Shown: positions 52,947-61,896, counted from the stretch's first letter. The stretch is 64,000 bases of DNA from CAZZCP01 sp964653235 (GCA_964653235.1 CAZZCP010000003.1:17435-81434); one strand, 5' to 3'. Numbers and translations are program-made. Notes: generated from the letters alone by a model not told the origin.

Positions 52947-53863
52947 GCGCTTTGTTCCTCACTTAGAGGAATTACCAGAGTGCTTTGGCAGCCTTGGTCT
53001 ATTCCAGGGCTAGAGATGTCTATCTGATAGTTATTTCGAAGAGCCAATTTTTTAGCAAGAGATAGCCCAAGGCCGGTTCCAGGTATGGCTTTCTCAATGC
53101 TTAAGTCACTTCGCCAGTATTCTTTAAAAAGTTGTTCTTTTTCTTCTGGTAAAAAACCAATGCCATTGTCTTTGATTTGCAGCCGAAGTTCTGCTTCTTG
53201 TTTTTGCCATTCAATTTGAATACTCGGTTTTTGGTTTGCAAGAGAGTACTTGATCGCATTGTCTAACAGGCTATTAAGAATCATTTGCAAATCTTCTTTG
53301 GCAAGATTGCAAACCATTGGTTCTCCTTGCACAAGAATATGAAAGCTCTCCAGCTTTTGATGTTTGTCTAAAGTTTCACGAATCAAGGTGCCCACATCGA
53401 CTTCTTGGTTTTTGCTGGGCAGGTCTTCTTTACTTTGCAATATTTGCTCAACAAGTTGGTTGAGATTTTCGGTAGCTTCTTTTGCTCTTTCAATATAAAT
53501 CTTTCGCGAATTTTCATTGAGAGCAGGTCTTTCTAGAGTCTCTAGACAAAGTTGAATACTCGAAATGGGAGTTTTTAACTCATGAGTCACTGCATTTCTA
53601 AAATCTTCTTTGTTTTTTAGATTTCTTTGTTCTGATTTGTAAGAACGATAGACCCAGTAAAAACTGATCAACCAGACAAACAAGAAAAAGGCTGACTCCC
53701 AAATCATCATGTTGCCATAAGATTGCGCTTTCGCAAGAGACTCTGGGTCGCCTTGTAGTTTTGCGATTTGATCTTGCTGACTGACAATCAAATAGGCCCA
53801 CCAAATGCTCTGCACGACCACCAGACTCGCAAGAATATAAAAGAGCTTAGAAAACCATCTCAC
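52943..53863 (-). CDS. Sensor histidine kinase embedded in the haem operon
   Basis: 306 residues. Two TM helices (about 6-27 and 52-72) enclose a small periplasmic loop of about 25 residues. No HAMP is evident. The dimerisation helix has His94 in FRNAVTHELKTPISSIQ. The ATPase shows LNSLLDNAIKYS, LQIKDNGIGFLPEE and GTGLGLSLAKKLA. The tiny sensor loop suggests that it senses within the membrane or through a partner. It overlaps hemL by 4 bp and the regulator by 4 bp. Confidence 0.94.
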   Translation of the reverse strand: MRWFSKLFYILASLVVVQSIWWAYLIVSQQDQIAKLQGDPESLAKAQSYGNMMIWESAFFLFVWLISFYWVYRSYKSEQRNLKNKEDFRNAVTHELKTPISSIQLCLETLERPALNENSRKIYIERAKEATENLNQLVEQILQSKEDLPSKNQEVDVGTLIRETLDKHQKLESFHILVQGEPMVCNLAKEDLQMILNSLLDNAIKYSLANQKPSIQIEWQKQEAELRLQIKDNGIGFLPEEKEQLFKEYWRSDLSIEKAIPGTGLGLSLAKKLALRNNYQIDISSPGIDQGCQSTLVIPLSEEQSA

Positions 53864-55131
53864 CCGACGTCCTTTAAGGCTTGAATCAAGCTATCTATAT
53901 CAGATTCAGTATGCGCTAAGCTTAAAAAAGCAACCTCATACACAGAGGGCGATAAATAAATCCCTCGATCGAGAATGGGTCTGTGAATTCTCTTGTATTC
54001 AAGGCTTTGTGCTTCGCCAATTTCGTTTGGACTCAAAGGAAGAGTATCAGTCGCTGGGCATAGCCAAAAAATTCCAGCAATTCTTTTGTAAGCAATTTTA
54101 TAGCCAGATTCTTTGAGCTCTTGAATTTTATGGTCGAGATATTGCCCCAATTTTTCGACTTTATTGTACATATCAAATTCGCGAATGGCCTTTAAACTTG
54201 CGTAGCCTGCCGTCATAGTGATCGGGTTTGCGCTTAAGGTTCCGGCTTGATAAACAGGACCAGTGGGCGCAAGTTGCTCCATAAATTGTGCGGGTCCTGC
54301 AATGGCGCCAACAGGCATACCGCCACCAATGACTTTTCCATAGGTGCAAAGGTCAGGTTGAATATCATAATAGGCTTTTGCCCCACCGGGATGCACTCGA
54401 AATCCAGTAATCACTTCATCGAAAATAAGCAAGGTGCAATTATCAGTACACATCTTGCGAATCTTTTGCATATGGCTTTGTTCAAATTCAAAGAGGCCAT
54501 TATTGGCCAAAATGGGCTCTAAGATGACACAAGCAATATCTTGGCCGTGCTCTGCAAAGACTTTTTCAAGTGCTTCTTCATTGTGAAAAGGAATAACTAG
54601 TGTGTCTGCCACAGTTGCCTCAGGAATACCAATTGATGAAGAGATCCCTTGCGTAATAAGACCCGAACCTGCGTTAACTAGAAGAGAGTCTACATGTCCA
54701 TGGTAGGAGCCATCGAGCTTCACAATTTTATTTCGACATGTAATCCCACGAGCGAGGCGAACAGAGGTCATCACTGCCTCGGTACCTGAATTCACAAAAC
54801 GAATGCGGTCAAAGGCTTTGATAAAATCAAGAGCTAGTTCAGCCAGCAAAAGACTTTTTTCTGTCGGTGTACCGTAGTGAGTTCCTTTTTGCACTTGCTC
54901 TTGAACCGCAGACACTACTGCAGGATGGGCATGTCCCAAACTCAGTGCTCCCCAACTCATGCAAAAGTCGACATATTCTTTGCCATCAACATCATAGATT
55001 TTTGACCCAGCTCCTCTCTCAATAAACAAGGGGCTACCTTGTACGGCTCGAAATGCGCGAACTGGTGAGTGCACTCCGCCGGGTGCAAGTTTTTGAGCTT
55101 TGGCAAAAAGTTGTTCTGATCTTGTTTCCAT
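53860..55131 (-). CDS. hemL: Glutamate-1-semialdehyde 2,1-aminomutase
   Basis: 423 residues. PLP-dependent class III fold with AFRAVQGSPLFIERGAGSKI, the LDGSYHGHVDSLL substrate motif, FDEVITGFRVHPGGAKAY, and the Schiff-base Lys266 in TYGKVIGGGMPVGA. It converts glutamate-1-semialdehyde to 5-aminolevulinate. It is downstream of hemA and hemCD and overlaps the kinase gene by 4 bp. The C5 route therefore replaces ALA synthase here. Confidence 0.97.
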   Translation of the reverse strand: METRSEQLFAKAQKLAPGGVHSPVRAFRAVQGSPLFIERGAGSKIYDVDGKEYVDFCMSWGALSLGHAHPAVVSAVQEQVQKGTHYGTPTEKSLLLAELALDFIKAFDRIRFVNSGTEAVMTSVRLARGITCRNKIVKLDGSYHGHVDSLLVNAGSGLITQGISSSIGIPEATVADTLVIPFHNEEALEKVFAEHGQDIACVILEPILANNGLFEFEQSHMQKIRKMCTDNCTLLIFDEVITGFRVHPGGAKAYYDIQPDLCTYGKVIGGGMPVGAIAGPAQFMEQLAPTGPVYQAGTLSANPITMTAGYASLKAIREFDMYNKVEKLGQYLDHKIQELKESGYKIAYKRIAGIFWLCPATDTLPLSPNEIGEAQSLEYKRIHRPILDRGIYLSPSVYEVAFLSLAHTESDIDSLIQALKDVG

Positions 55132-55163
55132 GGATTCTCCAATTTGCTCGAGAATTTAGCAGT

Positions 55164-56732
55164 TTAGAGAAGTTCGAGCAAGTCTTCCCAGCTACTGGAT
55201 TTGGATTTTTGATAGGGAATTTTTAACTCATCCAAGGCTCTTCCGGTAGTCGGGCCCATAGCATAGCATTTGAGTTTTGCGCCCCAATCTTTTCCAAAAC
55301 TATCAAAAAAGTTTTTTACTGCTGAGGGGCTTGCAAAGACCACTTGATCACCTTCATGGGGTCGGTCTTGAAAAACTCCTTCGTATTTTATAGTTTCATA
55401 AACCTCTAGAAACTGGTGCGAAATTTGGTTCTCTTCACAGAATTTTTTAAGTTTCGAAATAGAATTGCCCAAGACCAGACAATGCTTGGTGTGGTTTTTG
55501 AGCATTTCTCCTAAGTCTTTTGCTGTATGCTGTTTGGGAAGCAAAACTTCATCGACTCCCCACTCTTTAATCCAATGAGCGGTTTCAGGGCCAACGGTAT
55601 AGAAATGAATGTGATTTAAGTGTTCAGCTTGAATATCAAGGCTCGAGAATTCAAGTAGAAAGATCTCAACAGCCACTTGGCTACTGAAGGCAATACTGTC
55701 AAAATCAGACCATTTCAAGTGTTCAAGATCTTGAATCTGCAATTTCGATTGAACATCGATTTGTGGAACAAAAACACTGCGCTTGTTTTTTTTCTGTAAC
55801 ATCTCTGCAACTTTAAGCTGTTTTCGCAATCTTTGCGTGAGTAATACTCGGCCACCCGCTTTGCTCTCTGGATAGAGTTGCTGTAAAAGATCACGGGTAA
55901 ATTTTTGCATACTTAAATGCAAACCATAATCAGAAGCATTGATTTGGTAGCCTTTATGATTCCAGTAAGCATAAACATTTATGTCCCAAGCGTCGTGCAA
56001 CTGTACATTTGCACCTACGGCCAGATGGCAACCTCCACCAAAAAATTGCAAGATTTCTTTTTCGGCAAGAGCCACTTCATGAAGTGCAGGGTCTTTAAGG
56101 CTTTCGAGAATGTCTATATGTCTTTGGCTTGACTGTAGAGCCAAAAAACCTTGGCAAGCAGCGGTGACAGTATTGAGGTATGAGTAAGACAGACCTTGTT
56201 TTTTTAATTCGTCAAAAAGCTTTAGTCTTTGCAAGCCAGCTTCAGCCAATACAATGGCATCGTAATTTCCTTCAACCAGTTTATTTATTCTTGTATTAAT
56301 ATTTCCACGAATGTCTTTGAGTTCGACATTGGGATACTCAAAGATCAATTGTTTTTGTCTTCTAGGTGATGAGCTGCCAATAATCCATTTTTTTTGTCTA
56401 TCGGTTAATATAGCTGGGTTTTTGTAAATCAAAAGGTCTTTGCTAGAGGCTCGTGGTGAAATTGCAACCCAAGGAAGATCGGCGTGCTTCATGCTCGGTA
56501 AATCCTTCATTGAATGCACAGCAAAATCAGCCTTGTCTTCAAGTAAGGCCTTTTCTACTTCTTTAGTAAAAAAACCATCACCCTGTATTTCAGAAAAACG
56601 AGCCATTTGCTGATCGCCCTTAGTTTCAATAATTACAAGGCTTGCTATATAGCCCTTATCTTCAAAAATTTGTTTTACAGATTCAGCTTGGGCCAGCGCA
56701 AGTTGGCTGCCTCGCGTGGCAATTCTTAACAT
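55164..56732 (-). CDS. hemCD: Fused porphobilinogen deaminase / uroporphyrinogen-III synthase
   Basis: 522 residues, a natural fusion. Residues 1 to about 290 are HemC: IATRGSQLALAQAESVKQIF, HSMKDLPSM, and the dipyrromethane-anchoring Cys235 in FFGGGCHLAVGANV. Residues about 295-522 are a HemD domain (RVLLTQRLRKQLKVAEMLQ; GDQVVFASPSAVKNFFDSFG; YAMGPTTGRALDEL). HemC polymerises four porphobilinogen units and HemD closes and inverts ring D. Fusion may channel the unstable hydroxymethylbilane. It overlaps hemA by 7 bp. No frameshift or stop lies between the domains. Confidence 0.95.
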   Translation of the reverse strand: MLRIATRGSQLALAQAESVKQIFEDKGYIASLVIIETKGDQQMARFSEIQGDGFFTKEVEKALLEDKADFAVHSMKDLPSMKHADLPWVAISPRASSKDLLIYKNPAILTDRQKKWIIGSSSPRRQKQLIFEYPNVELKDIRGNINTRINKLVEGNYDAIVLAEAGLQRLKLFDELKKQGLSYSYLNTVTAACQGFLALQSSQRHIDILESLKDPALHEVALAEKEILQFFGGGCHLAVGANVQLHDAWDINVYAYWNHKGYQINASDYGLHLSMQKFTRDLLQQLYPESKAGGRVLLTQRLRKQLKVAEMLQKKNKRSVFVPQIDVQSKLQIQDLEHLKWSDFDSIAFSSQVAVEIFLLEFSSLDIQAEHLNHIHFYTVGPETAHWIKEWGVDEVLLPKQHTAKDLGEMLKNHTKHCLVLGNSISKLKKFCEENQISHQFLEVYETIKYEGVFQDRPHEGDQVVFASPSAVKNFFDSFGKDWGAKLKCYAMGPTTGRALDELKIPYQKSKSSSWEDLLELL

Positions 56733-57892
56733 TGATTCATCTCATTCAATAGGCTCTTAACATCCTGAATGTGATGATGAGTCATCTCTTTATAAAAAGA
56801 TTTGGCCCACTTCTCGAGTGCCTCTTTTTGTTTTTCATCCAGCTGATTGAGTTCTTTAGGAAGTTTGTTTTGAAAATTTTTTTGAAAAATATCATTCATG
56901 TGATCTAGATGTTCACAAATTATATTATCTTGTTTGCGCAAAATATACTGATCTCGAATCTTTAGGCTCGAGATTTCAACTTCTCGGTCAAGTTCATCTA
57001 TAAATTTTTGTGACACCTGGTTTTGTTCTTTTAACTGAAATTCAAAATCTTCGAGGTTTTCTAAGATTACATCAAACTGCTTTGCCAATTGATGATCAAA
57101 AGCAGCCGGCATCGACATATCTGCTATCATTCTGGGTTTTGTGGCATCTACAAAACCTGCATCAATATCAATTTTGCGATCTGTAGCAAAACACAAAACA
57201 GCTTCACGCGGAACTTCATTTAATTTTTCAATTGCTTGACCACCAAAATTATCAGCCATTTCTTGGGCCCGATTTACGCTAGAGCTTTGCCAAAAAATTC
57301 TATCATAACCACGTTTCAGTAAAAGCTTGGCCAATATTTGATTGGTCTCACCTGTACCAAACAAAACAATCTTTTGATCTTGGTTGTATAAGTCGATAAT
57401 TTTTCTAGCTAAAACTTCAGACACCGAAGAGGGAAAGACTTGAAAGTTTAAGCTTTCGCGAATTTTCTTAGACTCTTCAATCACCCATCTTAGTATTAGC
57501 TGAAACTCTTTATCAAAAGTCTTCCACTCTTGGCCCAATTGAAAGGCCTTTTTGACCTGCCCCAGGATTTGGTTTTCACCAAAAACCATTGAATCTCTTG
57601 AGACACTAATCTCGATCAGTTTCTTAGCCGATTGAAAAAAACCTGTGTAAACTTGGGCTTTTGGAAAGTCGGCGCGGGTCTTTTGTTGTTTGGGAAAGTC
57701 TTTGTAAAGCACCAAAAAACAAATGCGATTGCAGGTAGCCAAATAGAAGATTTCTTTGGCACCAATACTGGCTTTTTTGGTTTCTATATCTCGCTTTAAA
57801 TTCTCATCTGTGAATTGAACTTCAGACAATCCAGAAACACCCAGATCGCGTATGTGGTATACGAATAGCCTCAAATTCGGAGAAATTTGCAT
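56726..57892 (-). CDS. hemA: Glutamyl-tRNA reductase
   Basis: 388 residues. The catalytic Cys54 lies in FYLATCNRIC (STCNR is usual), and RDSMVFGENQILGQVKKAF is the family's GE-x-Q-I-L-G-Q-V motif. An NADPH-binding Rossmann domain (KIVLFGTGETNQILAKLLLK) and a helical dimerisation tail follow. It reduces glutamyl-tRNA to glutamate-1-semialdehyde, the first step of the C5 pathway. It is the promoter-proximal gene of the hem operon. The N-terminal domain is rather divergent (EVQFTDENLKRDIETKKASI), but the catalytic motifs are intact. Confidence 0.95.
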   Translation of the reverse strand: MQISPNLRLFVYHIRDLGVSGLSEVQFTDENLKRDIETKKASIGAKEIFYLATCNRICFLVLYKDFPKQQKTRADFPKAQVYTGFFQSAKKLIEISVSRDSMVFGENQILGQVKKAFQLGQEWKTFDKEFQLILRWVIEESKKIRESLNFQVFPSSVSEVLARKIIDLYNQDQKIVLFGTGETNQILAKLLLKRGYDRIFWQSSSVNRAQEMADNFGGQAIEKLNEVPREAVLCFATDRKIDIDAGFVDATKPRMIADMSMPAAFDHQLAKQFDVILENLEDFEFQLKEQNQVSQKFIDELDREVEISSLKIRDQYILRKQDNIICEHLDHMNDIFQKNFQNKLPKELNQLDEKQKEALEKWAKSFYKEMTHHHIQDVKSLLNEMNQC

Positions 57893-58066
57893 AATTAGAA
57901 CTTAACAAGTTTTAAGCTGTTTTTTGTCACGCTATTGTCAGTAGGTTTTCATTTTCAGCTTTTATAACGCGTAAGCGAAAGAAACATTCTAGCTTCGGTA
58001 AAGAATTGTCTAATCAGTTAGCAGACCGATTTGTACAATTTCAATTGCGGACTGAGTCACCGAAAA

Positions 58067-58204
58067 TGTGGGTAAGTCTGTTGATTTATGTGCATAAGTG
58101 TCATGGCTTGTGAGAAAAACTCGACTCATCCCAATATTCCCTAAGTCTCTAGAAGTATTTTTGATTTTTTATACTAAATACGATCTTTATAAAAACGTGG
58201 ATAA
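58067..58204 (-). promoter_or_regulatory. Three DnaA-box-like sites, same orientation
   Basis: On the minus strand TTATGCACA (58089-58097) matches the TTATNCACA consensus perfectly. TTACCCACA (58067-58075) and TTATCCACG (58196-58204) each differ from it at one base. They lie in the 475-bp AT-rich stretch between hemA and the TIGR02147 gene. A TATAAT at 58274-58279 may be a -10 for that gene, but no -35 is at standard spacing. No other feature was found in this stretch. Confidence 0.4.
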
Positions 58205-58367
58205 GTTCGTGGAAAATTCCTTTAAAATTTAAGACAATTTCACTTTTGAAGTCTTTGGCAAATTATTTTTTTGTATAATTTTTAATTTCATAGACGAAAA
58301 GTCTTGTCTCCTCATTAGGCCCTTGTCATCCTTAAGTCTGTAAGACCTTCAATGGTCAAGGGGGGAC

Positions 58368-59270
58368 ATGGAACGCTTGCAAGGGCAGAGCCAGACTAGG
58401 GATGTAAAACCGATTCCGCAAAAGCCAGAGCTCAATCGATATATCAACTATCGTCTGTACCTAAATGATTATTATGATTTTATGAAAAAAACCTCACGTG
58501 GATATTCTTACGCAGTTTTTAGTGCTCGAGCCGATATCAAGTCGCCCAATTATCTCAAGTTAGTCATTGATGGAAAAAGAAACCTCTCTGAGAGTATGAT
58601 TATCAAATTTGCTCGAAGTCTACGTTTGAGCAAAGAGCAAACCAAAGAGTTTCAAGCTCTGGTTCGCTACAATCAAGCCACGATCAATGAAGAAAGAAAT
58701 CAACACCTAAAGAATTTGGCAGAACTACGCGTGCATCAACAGATTGCCCGCGGTGAGATTGACCAAGAGGTTTGGGAGAACATCCCCAGCTGGGTTTCTT
58801 GGATTTTGTATGAAATGGTCGACCAAAGAGGTGTTCGCTTTGAAGAAAAACAAATGCTAGAGCTTCTTCGTCAAAGAGCGAAGGCCGATGAAATTCAGGC
58901 TGCCTTTAAGAAGTTGATCGAAAAGGGCGAGATTGTTTTTGATGAAGTCTCAGGAGAATACAAAAAAGCTCGCGATGTAACGAAGACTCGAGAAAGCATT
59001 CCTGTTGCACTGGTTAAAAAGCTTCAAGCTGAGCTATTCAACTTAGGTCTTGAGTCTTTGTACAACGACTCGCCTAAAGATCGCGAATTTGGTGCTTTGA
59101 CAATGTGTTTGACCCGTGAAGAGTTTGAACAGATGAAATTCGAGTTGCGGCAGCTAAGAAAGCGCTACCATCGTGATGTTGCCGTGGCCAGAAGAACCAG
59201 TAAAGGTGAAAGAGTCTACCAATTTAATATTCAGCTCTTTCCAATTACCGATCCGGTCAAAGACAATTAA
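58368..59270 (+). CDS. TIGR02147 family protein
   Basis: 300 residues. The N-terminal RYINYRLYLNDYYDFMKKTS, then SYAVFSARADIKSPNYLKLV and NLSESMIIKFARSLRL match TIGR02147, a family abundant in Bdellovibrio and Fibrobacter with a helix-turn-helix-like N-terminus and an unknown C-terminal domain. No signal or TM helix is present, so it is cytoplasmic and may act as a regulator. The Shine-Dalgarno is a strong GGGGGG. It is monocistronic in appearance and its end overlaps the minus-strand 63-residue gene by 4 bp. Confidence 0.85.
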   Translation: MERLQGQSQTRDVKPIPQKPELNRYINYRLYLNDYYDFMKKTSRGYSYAVFSARADIKSPNYLKLVIDGKRNLSESMIIKFARSLRLSKEQTKEFQALVRYNQATINEERNQHLKNLAELRVHQQIARGEIDQEVWENIPSWVSWILYEMVDQRGVRFEEKQMLELLRQRAKADEIQAAFKKLIEKGEIVFDEVSGEYKKARDVTKTRESIPVALVKKLQAELFNLGLESLYNDSPKDREFGALTMCLTREEFEQMKFELRQLRKRYHRDVAVARRTSKGERVYQFNIQLFPITDPVKDN

Positions 59271-59458
59271 CCAACGGCTTTGTCTTTTTCGAGTACATTC
59301 GAGATGCATTTTAGCATTTTCGAGATTTCGTACTCGCTACCTACACCGGGGCTGCATTTTGCGATTTTTTTGCTAATTTTAGAAGAATCATCGAGATGGT
59401 GTTGATCTCGAAGGTACTCCCAAAGCATTTCAAAACTGTTCTGATCTAAATCTTTCAT
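59267..59458 (-). CDS. Small coupled protein, unknown
   Basis: 63 residues. The start ATG at 59458 overlaps the stop of the upstream gene (TTATGA), and an excellent AAAGGAGG Shine-Dalgarno lies within the end of that gene, so translation is very likely. The sequence begins MKDLDQNSFEMLWEYLRDQH and is acidic and helical, with two Cys but no known motif. It has no signal peptide. It is a convergent neighbour of the TIGR02147 gene, with a 4-bp overlap. Confidence 0.7.
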   Translation of the reverse strand: MKDLDQNSFEMLWEYLRDQHHLDDSSKISKKIAKCSPGVGSEYEISKMLKCISNVLEKDKAVG

Positions 59459-60513
59459 AATAGTCCTCCTTTATCGGGTACAAGATCATCTAGCTGAAGT
59501 CTAAGTCTTTTTAAGTCATCTATTTTTTTTCCAGTATCGCGTGTTTCATACAAAGGTAATAATAAATTTCCTTCATAGCTAATGGGGGAGAGTTGCTTGG
59601 CAAAGAGCGAATTAGCCTTTAAAGCAGTTTGGTATACATTTTTGAAATAAAGCCAACTAAAGGGTTGTGGCATATGCAAAAAGGCATAGGCAGTTAAGCT
59701 GTCATAGAGTTTAAGAATACGTTCGGCAAATCCAGGATCTTGCTGTCTCAAATCTTCAAAACGATGTGAGTCATTTAAGCGGCGCTTCAATTGACTTCGA
59801 ATAGAGTCTCTAAGAGCCGAATGAATCTGTAGATTTTGCTGAATATTCATATCTAGATCGGTATTGGATCGTTCAAAGGCTCGAAGACCTCTCAGGCTTG
59901 CTTCAAAGGCTGAAACCACTTCATCAGCTTCTACCATTTTTGCCATGGGATATTGTTTAAGATCTTTTCGATGAACGACAAAAAAGACAACTGGAAGATG
60001 AGCGTATTGGTTGATGAGTTCTGCATTTTGCATAAAACTTGCTTTGACCGGAATATACAAAAATCGTGGATTGAGTTGCTTAATGGTGTTGCTTATCCGC
60101 TCTAAAAGAATTTTAACTCGATCAGGATTGTGAAACTCTCGACTAAAAAAAAGGCTTGCTTCTAGATTCAAACGCAAAATTGTGCGGTAATTAGCATCTT
60201 CTGCAATCACTCGATCAGCCTGTCTGAGCCATAGAAAAAGATGAGACGTTCTTGGATCACGCCTCTGAGAGAATTCGAAATACATCCTCTCTATTCGAAA
60301 ATAAAGAGATTGAAGCGTTCTAATCAATTCTGGAGCTTTGAGTCTTTTGACATTATCTTCTCTTCTTGCACGCTCATAAAGGTGACTGATTTCATCAAAA
60401 CGGCGATCGATATTTTCTTTGTTATCCCCTGATTTTCGAATGATAAATTCGCACTTCCAGGCGTAGAGTAAGCTGCTAAAAAATACAACAATTAGAGATA
60501 AAATCCGAAGCAT
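59455..60513 (-). CDS. Secreted or anchored helical protein, unknown
   Basis: 352 residues with an N-terminal signal sequence (MLRILSLIVVFFSSLLYA). The remainder is charged and helical (RRFDEISHLYERARREDNVK; RSQLKRRLNDSHRFEDLRQQ) with no cysteine pattern or motif that I recognise. Its last bases overlap and carry the Shine-Dalgarno of the 63-residue gene, so the two are translationally coupled. No function is proposed. Confidence 0.75.
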   Translation of the reverse strand: MLRILSLIVVFFSSLLYAWKCEFIIRKSGDNKENIDRRFDEISHLYERARREDNVKRLKAPELIRTLQSLYFRIERMYFEFSQRRDPRTSHLFLWLRQADRVIAEDANYRTILRLNLEASLFFSREFHNPDRVKILLERISNTIKQLNPRFLYIPVKASFMQNAELINQYAHLPVVFFVVHRKDLKQYPMAKMVEADEVVSAFEASLRGLRAFERSNTDLDMNIQQNLQIHSALRDSIRSQLKRRLNDSHRFEDLRQQDPGFAERILKLYDSLTAYAFLHMPQPFSWLYFKNVYQTALKANSLFAKQLSPISYEGNLLLPLYETRDTGKKIDDLKRLRLQLDDLVPDKGGLL

Positions 60514-60547
60514 AAGCTCTAAGTATGCAAAATAATGACCAATTTAG

Positions 60548-60787
60548 ATGTTATCAGCTTCAAATCAAGGGCCTCTGTCTGACAATTTACGCCGAACCAA
60601 ACCCATTTTTGGCAATTTTTTCAATCAGGTCGAAAATAAAGACATCTTAGCTTGGTCCCATGCTTGCTTAACAAATTGTCGGCGGTACGTAGGTGATTGT
60701 GGTACGTCGGCAGAAAAAATGACCTTCTCGTCTTGTACGTTTTACTCTCTCTCTTCTTGGGGCCCAGGGAAACCTGGGTCCTTTTTT
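60548..60787 (+). ncRNA. Possible non-coding transcript ending at a strong terminator
   Basis: The 344-bp stretch 60514-60857 has no convincing gene, yet it contains a strong plus-strand terminator at 60760-60787. Inside the stretch GGTACGT occurs twice, in a near-symmetrical context around 60682-60715. An 85-codon frame here runs through the terminator hairpin and is not credible as a gene. I found no promoter with standard spacing, so the 5' end is a guess. It may be an sRNA. Confidence 0.3.
60760..60787 (+). terminator. Intrinsic terminator with GAAA tetraloop
   Basis: GGGCCCAGG (60760-60768), loop GAAA, and CCTGGGTCC (60773-60781) form a nine-pair stem with one wobble, followed by six T residues. 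No plus-strand gene ends upstream within the stretch. Confidence 0.85.
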
Positions 60788-60857
60788 ATTAGCTGCTCGC
60801 ATTAGTATGATCAGCTAGCGATTGTTTAGGCATTGAATTTGCTTTTTTTGAGGAAGC

Positions 60858-61707
60858 ATGACAAACATTCTGATTCTTTTGTCTTTTAAATACTAGCCTT
60901 GCAAATGCTCAGTCTATTGATACAGCTTTGGATCAACTCCACTATCAAAATAGCCAGATAGTTGCTATTGGTGAAGGACACAGTTGGGGCGAATGGGAGT
61001 TTATTCCTAAAGTAACAGAAAAACTTAGAAATATGTCTACAGACTATAACTGTGTATTTATCGAAACTCATAGTTCAAGATATATTGATACATTCCTTAA
61101 AGCATACGATCGATTTAGAGCTAATCAATCTAAAGAAAATGCAATTGAATTAGCTATTCAATTTGTGTCCAATCAAAATATAATTAGCTCCGAGTTCATT
61201 GAGAATTTGTCTTTGATAAAGTTGCATCAGGCAATGGTAGAGTTTCATGAACAAGGCTACAAAATGTTTGCAGTGGATAAATCGGATGATTCATTAGATT
61301 GTGATGAAGAAGAGTTCCATGTCGATTGTGCTAACGAAAGAGATGAACATATGGCCAAAAATGCTAGGAATCTTTTATCCTCAAAACAATGTACAAAGGC
61401 CATTTTTCCTGTTGGTTTCGCTCATATTTCAAAGTTTTATGCTTCAAGAAAAACATTAGCTCCTAGATTTACTGATTTTCAAATAGATGTGAGTTATGTC
61501 CTCATGATAAGACCTGGTTATGACAGAACCTCTGAGATTGATCATGTGGTTTGGGGAGGTACAGGTGCTTGCAATTCACTAGATTTACCTGAGCGAGATG
61601 TCGCGATTCGATCTAGTAATTTTAAAGACAACATATACATGGCCCCACCTGTTGTAATGGATCCCCTCAATAAATATGATTGGCTATTTTTTTCTCCAAG
61701 AGAATAG
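60858..61707 (+). pseudogene. EreA/ChaN/TIKI-superfamily-like secreted protein, signal peptide out of frame
   Basis: The main frame is open from just after 60873 to 61707 but has no good start; the earliest likely codon is TTG at 60928. An ATG at 60858, with AGGA upstream, encodes MTNILILLSFKY and then stops. Removing one T from the TTTT run at 60884-60887 joins it to the main frame and gives the signal peptide MTNILILLSLNTSLANAQS. The mature domain (VAIGEGHSWGEWEFI; CANERDEHMAKNARNLL; AIFPVGFAHISKFY) has the GE-x-H, R-D-x-x-M-A and G-x-x-H elements seen in EreA, ChaN and TIKI-like proteins. A frameshift, sequencing error or phase-variable tract could each explain it. Confidence 0.5.
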
Positions 61708-61782
61708 GCTTTTATTTGACTTTACACCATGATCTCAGGCTTTTGATCAAATTAAACGATCGACACACCGAAATACTAAAAA

Positions 61783-61893
61783 GTGACTGTCACCTATATA
61801 TTTGCTAATCTTGATGATGATGAGACCATTGACATTTGGACCATCGATCAAGACAAAAACTTTATCAATCTTGTTAACGATACGGAAATGTAA
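61783..61893 (+). pseudogene. Remnant resembling the C-terminus of a type IV pilin
   Basis: A 36-codon frame (GTG at 61783) encodes VTVTYIFANLDDDETIDIWT and IDQDKNFINLVNDTEM, like the C-terminal 'FANLDGD...LDVWTID' strand pair of bacterial type IV pilins. An in-frame stop at 61777-61779 excludes a longer gene, and no pilin N-terminus is nearby. Its TAA is in the same frame as the next gene (TTG at 61897), two codons upstream of it. It could be a decayed pilin or a very small gene. Confidence 0.4.
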
Positions 61894-61896
61894 ATT

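Noticed and set aside
60548..60805. 85-codon frame (MLSASNQG...)
   Set aside because: It runs through a strong terminator hairpin and has no Shine-Dalgarno or recognisable composition.
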